Of a DNA stretch of 64,000 bases, positions 49,001-51,116 are shown piece by piece. The position numbers were made by a program, and so were the translations under genes. Each line of letters opens with the position of its first letter. Position 1 is the stretch's first letter. Source of the DNA: an uncultured Clostridia bacterium (lineage in GTDB: Bacteria; Bacillota; Clostridia; Christensenellales; UBA1242); contig CANQRC010000002.1 of NCBI GenBank assembly GCA_947626155.1, positions 1 through 64,000 of the forward strand. Direction: 5' to 3'. Under the pieces are notes generated by a model. That model made no database searches and was not told the origin of the DNA. It worked only from the letters and a program-made list of their open reading frames with translations.

Positions 49001-49876
49001 GGAAGATATGTTGAAAGGGAAAGAGAAACATTAAGAGGACCAACCAACAGCACTATTGACATTGAAAAACTTCAAAAACCTCTTGATGGCTATGATTTTG
49101 CAAAGTCGGGAGAAGAAGAGTATGTTATTGTTGCGGGCGGCGAATATACAGTTGTTGAATTGTATTACAACTTAAAGACGATTGAGTTCTATGTGACATT
49201 CGATAGGTCGTCGGGAATCAATGCTGTAACAGTTTTGCCTGAAGACCCTGAAAATAACACTCTCGTCCTTGTTCAAAGCAGAGAAGACTATTATCTTTAC
49301 AGCATTAAATACAGCGAGACAATCAGGCTTCAAGTTTCAACGGATGTTGGTTATTCGCTTGAAAGTTGGTATTTGGATGACAGCGCTCGTGCAGGTTCAG
49401 CAGGCAGAGAATTCCAGCTCAAAATTTTGGCAGAAAACAATGTTCCAGTTGACGAGAGATTCACTTTGAAAGCAGTTGGCAAGAAGACCGAGGTGGTCAT
49501 TGTGCTTAACGCAAATGGAGGCCGCGGCGGAATTGTTACAATAAATGCAACTTATGGAGACTCTGTTGCGGTTGGGCCAAACACATTCCAATACAACGGC
49601 GTGTTCCTTGGCTGGGCACTTGTCTCTGACGGAAGCGTGGCATTCTTCAATCTTGAAAATGTTATAATTGACGAAAACTTCCTTGAACTGTTCTCGCTAA
49701 ACGAAAATGGCGAAAGAAGGCTTGTGCTTTATGCAGTCTGGAAGCCAGCACCCCCATCATTGTGGTGGGTATGGCTGCTGATAGGAATTCTTGTTGCACT
49801 TGTAGTCACCGTTGTTGTGATTTATATTGTAAGAAGAAACAGAGAGCAGAAGAATAAGTATTTGTCAAAACAATAA
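16019..49876 (+). CDS. Giant secreted repeat protein (about 11,285 aa) with Listeria-Bacteroides (InlB B/Flg_new) repeats and a C-terminal membrane anchor
   Basis: The start is set at TTG 16019 (GGAGGG 4 nt upstream). The first 35 or so residues form a Sec signal peptide (MDRFKRRIGLYIISCLMLL ... LSFAE). The body holds about 70 copies, counted by eye, of the roughly 70-residue beta-grasp-like repeat recognised by GYTFxGW followed by LYAxW and xNTYTV. Between about 17.9 and 28.5 kb, eight or so longer modules are inserted that look like carbohydrate-binding or LamG-type sandwiches (for example 22840-23470). From about 30 kb on, about 17 MucBP-like modules of the type YTVEYYLETLDGxY alternate with the repeats. 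The end is PAPPSLWWVWLLIG plus a hydrophobic helix and a basic tail RRNREQKNK: a transmembrane anchor, not LPXTG. The likely role is a very long surface adhesin or stalk. The frame is unbroken over 33.9 kb. The protein turns from Thr/Asn-rich to Glu/Asp-rich toward the C-terminus. Confidence 0.9.
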   Translation: MDRFKRRIGLYIISCLMLLSATFGISLTAVPNLSFAETSVSEAEAESEKEAQTNTAWIDSGVTVYQDEYLNSDITGTKLAFRNVIFGPSAKFSGVTSLELKDCVFLTTATSVISKASGCTSTASYVYGPSVTNLVSGSNVSSVAASTIQDYVKQVGFFTSKTRTSFGNLSWSAAWDFDKTWGYELQAVSSPTGSVSERTATNLFPKPRSQLSSTSGNKLNFYMNVGGKFDANVSAYYSGTLSSSSALTLNTSFNPFSRKGYTLTGWAKEPTGTPSTTIKITTNEAHDFYAFWKPNTYKIVLNDNGGSGGAVTPMFYQFEQSKAQSGYTSYYYTDYACATPVANNTIKTKPTRPGYTFAGYWSTTTGGTCYIKSDGGFQNSIYTKLPSAVNSGANDNGCTSASDATNGVVNLYAHWTPNTYKILLDDNRTAGSGDKTGAPATMYYQYGQSKTQTGYTSYYYTDYACNTPVANNKITTLPTWAGHTFQGYYSAKTSGTCFIKSDGGYQNSIYAKRPSEVNSGANDNNCTGASDTTNGIVRLYAQWKTNTYTVTYKANTGTGADQTQTITYGTNWTVKGNTTFTKTGYTLDHWNTSADDKGTTYACNSTKSTWSALTLYAIWKANNYTVKYDWQIDTVKQSHQMYFDSTNPSYDSGFKLNWNNSFILITTVNVPSFASSTNRHLVYGDYDGKGHDFNIEIYGSNNATNFGKVSVWLDGEAKVSDVAFGTADQGKDITFTFTWNAPAKSWSLKVVGGNSRNYTLTGTATRSGEATGTLKVGIADNRGGNPAFAPIKSTAPQIIYTDSTTPFEKAHTYNTNYTFPTLTSPGYTCKWYNAASGGTEVTTSTKMTSVSTVTVYARWTVQQATLTINPGGGKYKGSASNTTVKQNYGTSLALDLPTRDGYTFKGWKLTAGGGVGSIEQEVSSTGAIAKTLMYDNGIPYWKFTYSAAKTAADSWIAITWPTYKFTAGHKYRLIFEARMNSISGLSLAMRHSRVNNDYYTGLVSQGISGTAWKIYTLEREIPASFTTSGTSTANSNPLAQIYSGSLKGDTSQTNSFNMDLRNLVILDISNNNALAYSSMLYWFGYNNATVTAQWEANKYTVKFEKNGSDGGTNPTTSLGNAESVTATYGTAFTAKNNWTKTGYTFSGWKLTSTTASASYSMWGKANPPTTGIANGGSISAATADTLYFLNLATSGTATLTAQWTQNTYTIAFNNGGNGAVGTMASITGVQFEQVKQLTAMSGMYKVGYTFSGWKVTSGLNSSTATGVKPQWGTASTSCTTAVTSSTVISNSGFVQRLATSGTVTLTAQWTAKTGIVITLNANGGTLSSSNGWTASGQTATKSYTYGAAYGTLPTPTRTGYEFQGWKGLNLFDYTNATLQQSNAYFNGSTGAIVKSNGFAVYKVTVKANTKYTILNSGKCTAPGYACYSSANALLSGGYKNYNNQSKVTFTTPANTAYILVSVVTDSTGGESYRYDLEKFCLAEGDVSTYSPYLPLTKTPGTMNSTVNGTLYAEWKASTISKGVVYKANGGTGADVTQSVTYGSAWTTYGASETKFTRTGYQLMYWTTNNNGTGTKYSLSTQQSAWNRTDTLTLYAYWRKKAYTLTYDGNGGTVTDTLKTDKVNYGEHIIQKTNLYDPSRATPSTGLTVGSDGVFTLSLTKTSETTTTQYVNFNTSLLNSVQPSTKYTWVVDVKTFSGGTFVIHMTSPGDVKTENGKGDVAGGGSACTISKVGTYTATITTRADADTSLREFRSYISMSAKTSYSAKFTISLFVGDVSYSKFAYSKVGTVNTSLTRTNPTRTGYTFRGWANSPTTTFSAPTRLTDTSMRISLANTEFTNNTYIYMTFKATAPFYSIDINDQVAPYSLQKSGDKYILEVYMDTITSHLGSLSFIDLNFAANAPVTSVTEISGKVFNENKHFTTTTAAGVTTDKKTWTTDGAGTVYAMWQPKTYTITLNQNGATTNSSPTSLSVQYKSNLISAITAPKRTGYDFAGWTSTQNGTDVVIDTNGKFKTGVSSYTDANGNWIKDGAATLYAKWTPYTYTVSFSANGATTATAPTTTLTSGKATYGTAFSVKNNYAWAGHTFAGWKLVGTNPNYTTAKYGTANNAVNGDISNATTIIKADATTTLWFINLSTTKNGNVTLQAVWNTNTYTVNFSNGLAAGQSLTPDTATKAPTVTGLTGASGNTATYGTEFTVVNNWRRTGYKFVGWKLTSSTATNAKWGTATKPATALANNGVAKATAENQKLYFLNLAETGSVTLTAQWEAIVATITIGDYNQNAAGVSNGNFETTKASTTSWDTTLNGTLSATGWNDYNSGVDSDKGVKGTHAHVHASGEADHGYVMEFKLQDGTTVTNIRRWIGTSQSLTAAIKEQAKTKKIIIEMDVKRVAGNSRITGGIYYTKPTADQNFHSGKFTFNPTQNGVWEHFTYTYNAFTDYGTYTATDGKTRTVMTLYIYGMEYASSEANSNCWVDNVVVRVADADSPIVPTPQVIYQKYETGYYSNSGCTTSVAKLTPPTRQGYTFAGYYLSTGNGAIDEKKPFTDANGDFSNKAFNYTTANVTVLAKWTPAQYTLTLIDTAPDPDVTTTVKVKTNDNNIYTVSESETVVQPTRTRTGYNFNGWWTAATGGVAVISNEGRLKGSVTNFTDTGGKWLGIDDVTLYAQWVAQSIPVTLSTVENGGKIKANTSNGWTVAADGQTATKNITFDSALGALPGYDSDTVVALGEVYRAGYDFKGWFAETTGGSAINTKTKLTKADKPRYVAQWGVKTFTVSYYNGSTKLTPTTTYTINGGTLAAASAFTTGLTNTGYTFAGWRVKTHSIKNANWNQVGDTWPECTAWAGKTFATNSLSVGTGFYGDVEMEAMWTAKQYTVTFNAGAPANDTAARVLTPSGDVTDGKLYITYGENKFYKESGKKTAVTSITATTTKLGYEFGGWYSDSTQVVSAAGALNKNVSGFTNADGNWIKTGNVTLTAKWTAKTFTLTLDKDDATGGSNSSVTIKFNDTKVTGTITAISKTGYVLKGWGAAKDSTTPIIDASGNVCASVDGYSNASKNWTANGGTLARTLYAIFTPAIYTITVNDGSATNKTIYLKYGDGYYSALNSGKTDVTGNKLTTLTYTLKTGYTLEGFWTGQNKAGTQVTAAGDRTGSAVAFTTAATTAFTANGTMFASWKPNTDTITLNGNGGEPATATVTATYDSPTLPKITPPTRAGYTFDGWTTLANGGNLVITKDGKFVANAKDSNSTPKTIVSADGKWIYNANLTLYAKWSANDITIDFASENFFTRTDTGVFTIGYYNVGTDGTVNKLTVEDGEICQVIGIKTVSGSGGPYVVGEKVLEAGKKYRWAIEIKFELTGSNRTITVSVGHEQNGRKNVTSTTDWQHITHEFTASESTYKAFIFYNYGSGEAAFKAGDKMYFKNLTLQEVGEPDEAVPSRRYTYGAKLTNLPTPKRTGYQFVGWYLGDKQITTDTNLTTENGFKTDNTNILTARWNRLSYVLTVDANGGTHAKNLFTEIGSNWTEEAADRMSVKYDAATGTYTCTSLKASDPWIQTKLAAQLSTGKTYVMKGHATTNGQFFWGISSANAWFNYNAGDFSNEITVTQNGLYKFRFDNAQQSTVGQVNTITNLVIYEKESLGATNVQYTLPYGDYQQLVIPTRLGYTFNGWEVTAGTGVTINGNVVKTGAGAATVRAKWVQDTYKLHIEGVGDGTNVQTWSLTGLTAAGTMTYTVNYASTINLSAVAYEGYELTKFQIKIGTAAYADLAGITLTTSNQATDAAGANYYRGRAFPNSTIQAIFDRNSTGIAKNSDLYIKAITTAKTVSYDLAVYTQNPANSKDAYTKVATKKSSAVVGTTLTQDAILKLITDDKSINLSGYKFDRIRTQNNGGAESASLVVTAHFVVNVYYNLDEYTITFKVNEGNGKFISTNGTTATAKFNVGGIIKLLGDGDLVYPGYKLLNWEVSTDAGGWTGGKTFAPGASFNADGETRYYGDVTLIANFEPAEFSISYNVDGGTAIADRNFTIQDGVTLPNAVKKGYNFKSWTEGFVFKRWYSGNITNAGFAASATAVFLEPITARAGVKYSINITSGVTWFFFSKTGQYISTATGATATAPSQESLLYILLSGGAAFTTTSKGELQISGTTIMVTASDGSTVSSIEIGSVGSRNYKANWSPKKVAVDLNLNDSTKNNGSTVAKVPSIGAATTVYIAYQTKEIYKTNADDAELIRQLVATRDGYSFLGWFNGDTKTIDENGYLIDNWKVSDEEAKVTLVAHWQANTYKISLSGNAGTIVSSSAVSGLKKDSNHVFTATFDSKQDEQFSAEVYRTGFAFMGWSLNGADTTVGGTSTNFPYRGDITRTPQENYASYSQTVGVHNLAFANTVTIYAIWDAAYVNITLDPQDSTKGQGSTKAELGFEGYKIYVKYDAQFKEAVLTTANLENVGLVRPTRVGYKFDGWFADGVKTEITGETKANSDAGVKFNEATGLYEVTLTAHWTANTYTVTYNRNGIPEDTITWVDSAKATFDKPYTIQTFENVKKQKAEFEIQGYSFLHWSASSNGGKFAEEGAQYKYVLTQDLVLYANRTENSYKVVYDGGDGRQDAAGNTVQGTAVQISGTKVEATYKYESQKIDLATRYTRTGYEFVGWYLQDNKTQVVATDPGANNTIKALFSSVVVSGNTGTLTLYAKWKLVQVKYIVHHMKQKLASAIAGNAEFNVSTPTTNYTEDSQETKQALGLTKLTLENINTYYKTIAGHSHLTTSAGYASNKEKGTDGSLVVALDGSLNIYLLYTLNSHTLTVNVGTGVSSVTVTGNANRTITGATYKIYYGESIKLAATLNAGYANAKFTVTKPTTLTITSNTFTTPDEDVVVSVSAEAQLVQYDIIIHYQGFEGTTGSYEAENAQTVTETGSARTDSKVSFDTAAINAYVRPGFEYDSVDSVTTIDKVSGDMTHKSQIVLNFKRKNITLTIDPDKGTITGVGELKDEKYQVTQIFGTSLTIANATRAGYSFGGYTQPASGTLKDGTFTFGEEDTSIKAIWLVRRISVVLNLNEDAGTHSNAHFGADIVDEKIFVEYDSKNIYPSNDSSATKISPIATRAGYTFKGWYRETAGTTQVITDKGALVNDWTLSDKNDAVTLYAKWEIITYNITYAMNGGTGEDATDTYTIEMADKNFNSATRTGYTHLGWKANKTGNWNTAKTYTTSDNFAGLYGDVTLTAQWQADVYEIHLDKNERTTDTTHSTLTNDKIYITYDDSTFYTKASNNVVDKSSSIVPTLSRAGYTFGGWEVEETPIVSAAGALLASVDGYTNANGQWQHVVAKDSFITFKAIWTANSNIVVSFDLNIEDEDYMTIDKLTQPPTQKVTFDDTYETLPKLTRTGFTFDGWYKNEECTGDEVVESTKVTNPASHTLYAKWTALPNNITVTVSKHLEETHTPEGAINSHSGNVVVKLTAKTGYSLPATITVTIGGVAQVVTTNYTYTFGDNETRKTATVTVSSKYINAAVVVTVQEVAGINTVTPKMTNVTFDGARTVNSGVAYSAELTRVYGYNLPEEIEITVGDRTLTPTTDYTYSKETGEISINEDVIDGDVVITASGVARTYQVTLNANGGKISAGGEQKDSITITVTYGQTYDALPQDGVLQSGSLITKEGYVFQGWLLEKTSDGAGHTASFIKKDTQVTNEDEHTLYAYYEPKGVMVKVRNLSGTSVEGTVMGKAITNDEGLDYQSDYLYSKTFRVGETVNLTYTASGKYTFTKWTKGENESVTNTAYVVTTADGEDGEIEFIAHYSFKITVIAVTDGKANDQVGGTVNLPSLTAGATVTSTYEYNSAETTVVATAAANAPDYDFKGWFSDLALKENAGKDPGLTIKYGTNGNLTFYASFEAHAFTISYEKDGGEFVKGYNAPATFKVTERVVLPTGANIQKTGYTFLGWNDKNESTSEYITEIGVNTRHANVTFYAFWQANKYTVTLDRNAVLNGESDKWITEKGTESITVTFDSNTITPEIVNPIRTGYTFGGWTTERGNLSTLIIDTAGKLQASVENFTDEDANWIRPDGATVYAYWTAHKYKIRFNINTDDPLATGKMDDLDMVWDVPKELTGNLFTRKGYEFSGWATSDKGSVEYQDGATVNNLTSQDNGTYDLYAVWEANTNTPFTIEVYFADLENKYPEGLPVQYTDARAGKTGTALKFEDTDDGFGVILTYTGEKEVDGAKSEATLTRTYNYTGYKLDKVETGDLTKYTINAEPETVVKLYFLRRDYTIKINYADGDITEQQKPLQKTEGIFGQTIEIYTPKKTGYRFDGWEYDSKLGRLEEVAGADYYNYTFGADKENINTTENKFTARWKELIYKVTLDFNDSNFGNGSTEVETSLVTGKGSVELYIKFDTTFGELKLSEDAEPTVDLSKFTNDTFNRKGYTFQGFYKERFMLPDAATGDKVTDSEKFSVDYFGEGVVPTDITLYAFWTRNTNTAYVVNHYFANLGYYGTETSEANAKLVQEKKTGITDTAAKTGIATQGLLEAKGITDFKLEGFILPNQVTANIKADGTLVINYFYARIERSLTLTKDNGIDTFGFTTPSDIAESKGIKREGDHYVAQYQAAIDLTSVARAGYTATGFTYSGVTEANVEKTGTTIKFKVETQNITVNANCIPNRYKLTLHLNENLNETASASGNVTISEDRTIVLYGEYERTFATLYEKDERAEGEKEVSLAEIILTMYGHEFKGWYDQDIAADGDLGRANLVSAINQFLPTLDDEGQGEIDLYAYWTINTYTLTVEFSEKYQDSEQQEHIVPNFRPTQSVTVKYKSKAEIKFLAVAGYSAYLEGKEAIKTNAITSYAVEQLLENTTVKVYYIPNPYVATFDFDDATKDGQHKTDDKLVDYTIRIPLTIPTATRYGYIFKNWEVTKADDSNFSVGDTYNPQTLEEGYYGNVTFTARWEVRKDMPYTVKIFKMEIGGEDYVETSEVRKDGTTLVEVSKEYDATSVTLGGKRYSYDGFTYDDTKFATNLDENSLIIPDNAETVGGKELEISIYFTREIYNFTVNVSKGISQVVITGQTSGATKTENYTAEQQLTTHTITVSAYFEEEITVTVTMGNGYDWKGFGIVSGTKPDGFVEDGADLTTTFNMPIGALTIVAKTQIQSHKLTIDLNGATAVIDGFEDYLVEPQKYEIERPYLTKLDIPNPTRLGYTFAGWEWTTKNEADDISARFVEGKDKYTYTFTYIDEEVKATWTPNRYAVVLNFNDANFNTGSTNATTKKQILGKNIEGGLVTLYAEYEVENGYGRLFATENRVEGEQSISIDALNEDYFSRTGYTFAGWFSAKVGGNPITSENVCRVVESVTIFAHWEAKEWTLTIVKDKERVQSITVASHEAEAEDSKQATFKVKFDEMLTITAVPNPGYSFAGWEEGEDIIETQTTLTYHYDTDDDVTLTATVEPITYTVTFDRNYGSGGTESADIVYETSKFIQELVAPTRTGYNFKGWTTTVTDRYDATEDKNGADVVVKGDGTIVANIQDFTDESGNWIYVGDVKVFALWEARVYQIDIDENNDPDIDLQLEAFQATYDKEQEIVQTPEKQGYDFDGWSTEDNNTRNEVTIDTLGDFSSLREYLRDRNQSGIYIYDGRYYIFNLSSDEYAGAPNTTIYACWKPGVSSYRVEYYLETVDGKYVLDTDEDLKDELANKYPLVSHTRDIDQYEDGNPVRTEDRVQIDETVTYKGFHLDLEHDGTVRNGTVTKFKAEAPYTNGCLVLKLYYTRDTFTVGVTRPSVGLASDSLEPNSLTYKYNTQITLTLTTSDGYNLDVLNESGEAIPLAGIKQTISENTDQQHDVVTYTFNIEKNMQFSMELSAQKRNVKFEYWFEDIKGGTYSKRTEKVPQPAPDVVDEINFVVGQTITYADIENAEHILTFTGFEYEIIVPETWTVLADSTRNVIKIQYTRNSYTLSLQLTRGVNSLTADKNQESQQDGVTTYSIKYEDTVALTLVINQGYYFSKWNAGENLTITLDSDPSTLGTPEGVDEDVHTSSHHFEMPARDVVITATVNPKLAVVTLRHWRQGFEDEEIGIENYPSELMEEVKSLALTDAPISIALDGIDLISYTGFEYVDLTIENPNADKNYEGYVDGNGGTIVNLFYQRKEVVVDVTMNTGIESVSVVVNYSNEDMKYNKDLDPQVFTSNDQFMLKYEGKATFTYHLTDGYDFVGWTVNGGEVQQSCEIVAGTENFVVHAEATPHLYTITFHGRDGDVATQQVYYLETVELRRNSFVYRGYSFLGWSRREGSETADDKMSGAEPYTFTYEDTENIDLYSVWKETQFTIVFDRNGGDEVTGEMEEKTLKFSENYEAPECGFKYRGHTFVAWEFENDNGSRIQVKVGEGLQGRVTAQDGKKVTFYAIWKENEYTLTYNSGYDYEGKEEETYDEGVKYTYNQPITMLSDEETGFALTGYHFVGWALEINGSIFILAGQETTIAKLLEGEENIDGVENASVYAIWEANEYRILFNGNGGRGYMSSVSAKYDEEVELPGNQFTRDGYEFLGWSQDADAEEPEEGLADNGETIKVKNLTANAEDVTLFAIWKVIPYKATYKSEEDGEETETQDFNVEETFSLLSNKTFTKTGYNLVGWRIVEADGNWNVRFVDDIMFSFAEDGTAEPISVENMYGNVTFVAIWEAKDIKITVYYVEKEKQVAGDDAATKELAFSVYTTSEKFGERYVIGSPEHTGYTPEQDSVDGIIETEEPIEIIVYYVANDYTITFDFNNAEGTGEVTFNGEAIVDGQTYTHKVTYNQEYKDALPIATRQGYSFLGWTSEGGVQYTDETGLLLDTNLVDRNTKAWIYAGDITFYASWKQENSKYTIEIFLETLDGSEYEAGNTVEAEALTDTYVDVVDIDAPTGYRFVRAEGSFVTADGKAVVKAYFNRTSYSLRLVGTSGVELTAESTPSTDNVLYLQDLGNGNYNVRFGATVTIGHIITDLGYSAGEYTVTQGDVELSPEHTFEMPAHYVEITVSSTPRSYTIRFNGNGGTQGEKTSYTQMGENLLYLAPVKLEDNQFTYEGYSFVGWSTRDSGEAEYVPSNGSITFTLTDNSIFELEEPIFDLYAVWEEVTFELVINYGDERGNGVDITKLIITDATTEEQIAYENRMRVSYNQVVRIYTDFDQDGQIDFLKGGYSFVSVTTARSGAPVDKTGDNYYEFVIKDNLTVYINVTANSDTVFNVVYSLQNFDLSYTDVLTVEANGTTDAVITSEYLESLGLIRDFDGFIFSAITDLTNSSTDPVVKFAAVDNERTTVYVRYIRLSFMLQLETEVKGLGPFNYSLKTGAFDSTGRYAYYETTFTLTAIAKDGYTLEGFNVYASQNPVGGKVLPGDADEHGRWLLTLKEDGYYYNDTKVFGFEVTDSFDTVYTMPAFDLYIVPIVNPLKYNILYYKNASIDEEEPLRFEVTYGEKYTIYNYNAPEINFTRENYIFRGWAGSKELAERGIVLGYDFHTNDRLEFNEYTRLTDLELWAVWEAENLGEYFVVYQFEDEKGEWVEREDYPRQHISGVQIGDAVSTEPYEVENYTFDERNSTLSGEVGSFYTLSLYVRYTRNFFNLTVELGEGVDSLDFENTAKAGFGIEGITKVDGQEGAATKYQLRVKHGLSIKVTSPAKAGYKDALLCYNFDVGEQTFTMPTEDFTIRVSRERKTYTITYMAKNETEEKQIGTQEFEYLETRTLKPFAEMEEFEYVGYEFVGWEISLANGNLLENEDGETLFDDGQEFEYIYTENLTATAVWTPRRDTDYTIVFVLQTLNGNEEREVALKGVTGDEITEQEIFDLFEEEVEDHYGYDFVEIDEEKSTDLTIAGDGSTKVYVNYELKHFEAEFAYLFKAEEVEGETCEGVEKGYLTHTEIGEDEPVKDEMKNKGVVSVVYTSQMTIQILIEKGYEFEKVTLSGVSGDGSEVHLEYTLLDEHGFVYSQEPREPDESAEQPDEGYEGSVNFAMFAHNILVTIEVSPITYKLTYHKNLDGFDDESVERDIEFNSEVALEMGVATQFAQEGYVLLGWAIANENAEVYDVELDEVFGPQEWHEGGKLEPYYEEGVHLYGVWREVLYNVEYNNNLGEGTLANSENLSYNDAEPLKVLEGEFTRVGYTFVGWATTPDGQVNVVNSLDEIKEQGSGIYRLNGIDYAWNLTAVDGETVTVYAIWEPITYSITMYYDTPASAQTEEHTHKIEGIKFDETVTLPSFEKLGWEIKDGYEFAGWYYMNGEERVEFRCEYNYPDQTVSNLTAIDGGNVELYVLWAYGRVKIGVTILKETLDGEYDKEKTDEENYVEVTEDVYYWTAYRVTSLDIYDALSRNESYSRFINITGFELDRDTFDVIESLAPGQTIFVYLRRQIHTVTINISDHIESASLEAEHGATLDEERSSEFTLVYSVKFGDKVTLALTAKAGYIEKKFIVPSTIKDFDNTALTFTMIDQDVVLETEAKADPAMTYTVQIYIENAETHDFSDDPITGTGTGATDSPITREMVQKVIEDTLESMEGLEEPYIILSDETTISGNGDTIVRVEIRRKSLLVEVQTQLAEAFYSNSTTSAYSYGANVELTFVVRRGYSLAQTVGFEDGDFGFVFLFAEDENFTRPETSAFNIAVSTDEETGYQKFVVTFKMTSVDVTLKVNATANTHTKYTVHREFETDKFDGSYEPLEEVADDERFGTTGHVLTEDDIGLEEVEIPVGYILDKISLWSAEQKISGEEDTVVTVYYKRAFIDLTVQIEGDYEGIVEGSIVVVVGDDAISPSADRNWQIAYGQKFTLSVALSVGYDFGGWEYTLNGEEKTANELQLSETMPNTALVITVTVLAKTDTPYEVEYYGQTLRLDENEQHIFEQIGQAITLQGKTSYYFQNADVETMIQNIEENFKGQYSSEELENILRGFNLQDFTYSVWLRTNDEVEDISGTPILHADGTTIVRIYLNLKVLSVDVEILEEYQNQASNVQGVGQYLYGETVQVSVDILEGYKFDGWYIGGELQSSDNPYIFTITEDKAFTFEVAEGENTYYVVHYDEQLDGRYVERERETLRGPTNSTIDIEKLQKPLDGYDFAKSGEEEYVIVAGGEYTVVELYYNLKTIEFYVTFDRSSGINAVTVLPEDPENNTLVLVQSREDYYLYSIKYSETIRLQVSTDVGYSLESWYLDDSARAGSAGREFQLKILAENNVPVDERFTLKAVGKKTEVVIVLNANGGRGGIVTINATYGDSVAVGPNTFQYNGVFLGWALVSDGSVAFFNLENVIIDENFLELFSLNENGERRLVLYAVWKPAPPSLWWVWLLIGILVALVVTVVVIYIVRRNREQKNKYLSKQ
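16901..17652 (+). repeat. Tandem duplication of a 122-126 aa unit inside the giant gene
   Basis: Two successive units, about 16901-17268 and 17269-17652, are clearly recent copies. Both contain SYYYTDYAC followed by TPVANN, then IKSDGG, QNSIY, VNSGANDN and a closing LYAxW. Other repeats in the protein share only the GYTF-GW core, so this pair stands out by identity over its full length. Confidence 0.75.
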
Positions 49877-49906
49877 AAAAAGAAGAGTTTTTTGCTCTTC
49901 TTTTTT
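49876..49906 (+). terminator. Strong terminator of the giant gene
   Basis: The stem AAAAAAGAAGAG / CTCTTCTTTTTT with loop TTTTTTG overlaps the stop codon and is followed by further Ts. Confidence 0.85.
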
Positions 49907-49971
49907 TTAAAAAAGGCGTTTTCATTTTGATTTTTTTGGAAAATATTATAAAATGAAAATAGGAGGTTTTT

Positions 49972-51107
49972 ATGAAAAGAAAAATAAATGTTGTTCAGTA
50001 TGGCGCTGGAAAAATGAGCAAATACACAATGCGCTATGTGTTTGAAAAAGGCGCAAAAGTTGTTGGGGCTTTTGATATTGATCAAAGCAAATTCGGCAAA
50101 GACATTGGCGAAATTATTGGTGACGGAAAGAAATATAAGGTTAAAATTCAAGATGCCAAAAACTTTGAAAAATTTTTGACAGAGAATGACGTTGACATTG
50201 TTATTGTTGAAACAATGAGCCTGCTCTCTGATGTTCAAGGCGCGCTTTTAACCTGCGCAAAATGTGGAGTGAATGCCATTACAACTTGCGAGGAGGCGTT
50301 CTTCCCTCAAAACAGCAATCCAAAACTTTTTGAAAAAATAAACGAACTTGCAATTGAAAACGAATGCACAATTTGCGGAAGCGGCTATCAAGATGTTTTT
50401 TGGGGAAACCTTATCAGCGTGCTTGCTGGAGCAACCCACAAAATAACCAAAATTAGGGGCAAGTCTAGAGTTATAATGTTGAGGACTATGGCATTGCGCT
50501 TGCAAGGGTGCATGGAGCAGGGCTGAGCCCAGAGGAATTTGACAAGGAGGTTGCCTCGGCAGACAGAATTTCTGACGCCGAAAGAAAAAAGGTGATAAAT
50601 GCCGGCAAATACTCGCCAAGTTATATGTGGAATGTGAACGGCTGGCTTTGCAGCAAATTGGGGCTGACGGTTAAAAGCCAAACTCAAAAATGCGTGCCAC
50701 AAATTGCAAAGAAAGCCATCAAAAGCACCACTCTTGGCATGACAATTCCAAAGGGTGCTTGCACGGGCATGAGCGCAGTTGTCACAACCACAACCAAAGA
50801 GGGTATTGTGCTTGAAACCGAGTGCATAGGAAAGGTTTATGACAACACCGAATTTGACTGCAACGACTGGACAATTGAGGGCGAGCCAAACACCAGAGTT
50901 GTGATTGAAAGACCAGCAACGGTGGAACTTACCTGCGCAACAATTGTAAACAGAATTCCAGAAGTTCTCACTTCGCCATATGGCTACTTCACAACCGAAT
51001 ATATGCCAGAGAACACTTTCAAGTCTATGAGCCTTGAAAAGTATGTTTTGACGGACGAGGAGATTGAGGAGCATTGCTGTGGCGAGCATTGCGACTGCCA
51101 TAAATAA
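49972..51107 (+). pseudogene. 2,4-diaminopentanoate dehydrogenase-like (DapB-fold) gene with a frameshift
   Basis: The two pieces join to about 378 residues of an NAD(P)-dependent amino-acid dehydrogenase resembling 2,4-diaminopentanoate dehydrogenase of clostridial ornithine fermentation and the dihydrodipicolinate reductase N-terminal fold. The first piece (49972 to about 50466) begins MKRKINVVQYGAGKMSKYTM (Rossmann loop) and contains NAITTCEEAFFP. After AAGTCTAG at 50461-50468 the true frame continues as SYNVEDYGIALARVHGAGL in the frame shifted by two, to the stop at 51105-51107. One base appears missing near 50467. There is no slippery heptamer, so this is a sequencing error or a true inactivating mutation. 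The C-terminus ends in a Cys-rich HCCGEHCDCHK. Good ribosome binding site; tmk follows after 9 nt. Confidence 0.8.
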
Positions 51108-51116
51108 GGAGGAAAA

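Noticed and set aside
16700..49700. CRISPR array or satellite DNA suggested by the dense repeats
   Set aside because: The repeats are protein-level, degenerate and in frame across a single ORF; there are no identical direct DNA repeats with regular spacers and no cas genes.
49746..49873. Sortase-anchored (LPXTG) surface protein
   Set aside because: The C-terminus has a hydrophobic helix and basic tail but no LPXTG-like motif before it, so a transmembrane anchor is the supported reading.
50461..50480. Programmed ribosomal frameshifting in the dehydrogenase-like gene
   Set aside because: No slippery heptamer (X XXY YYZ) or downstream pseudoknot is seen, and the family is not known to use frameshifting. 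An error or mutation is simpler.
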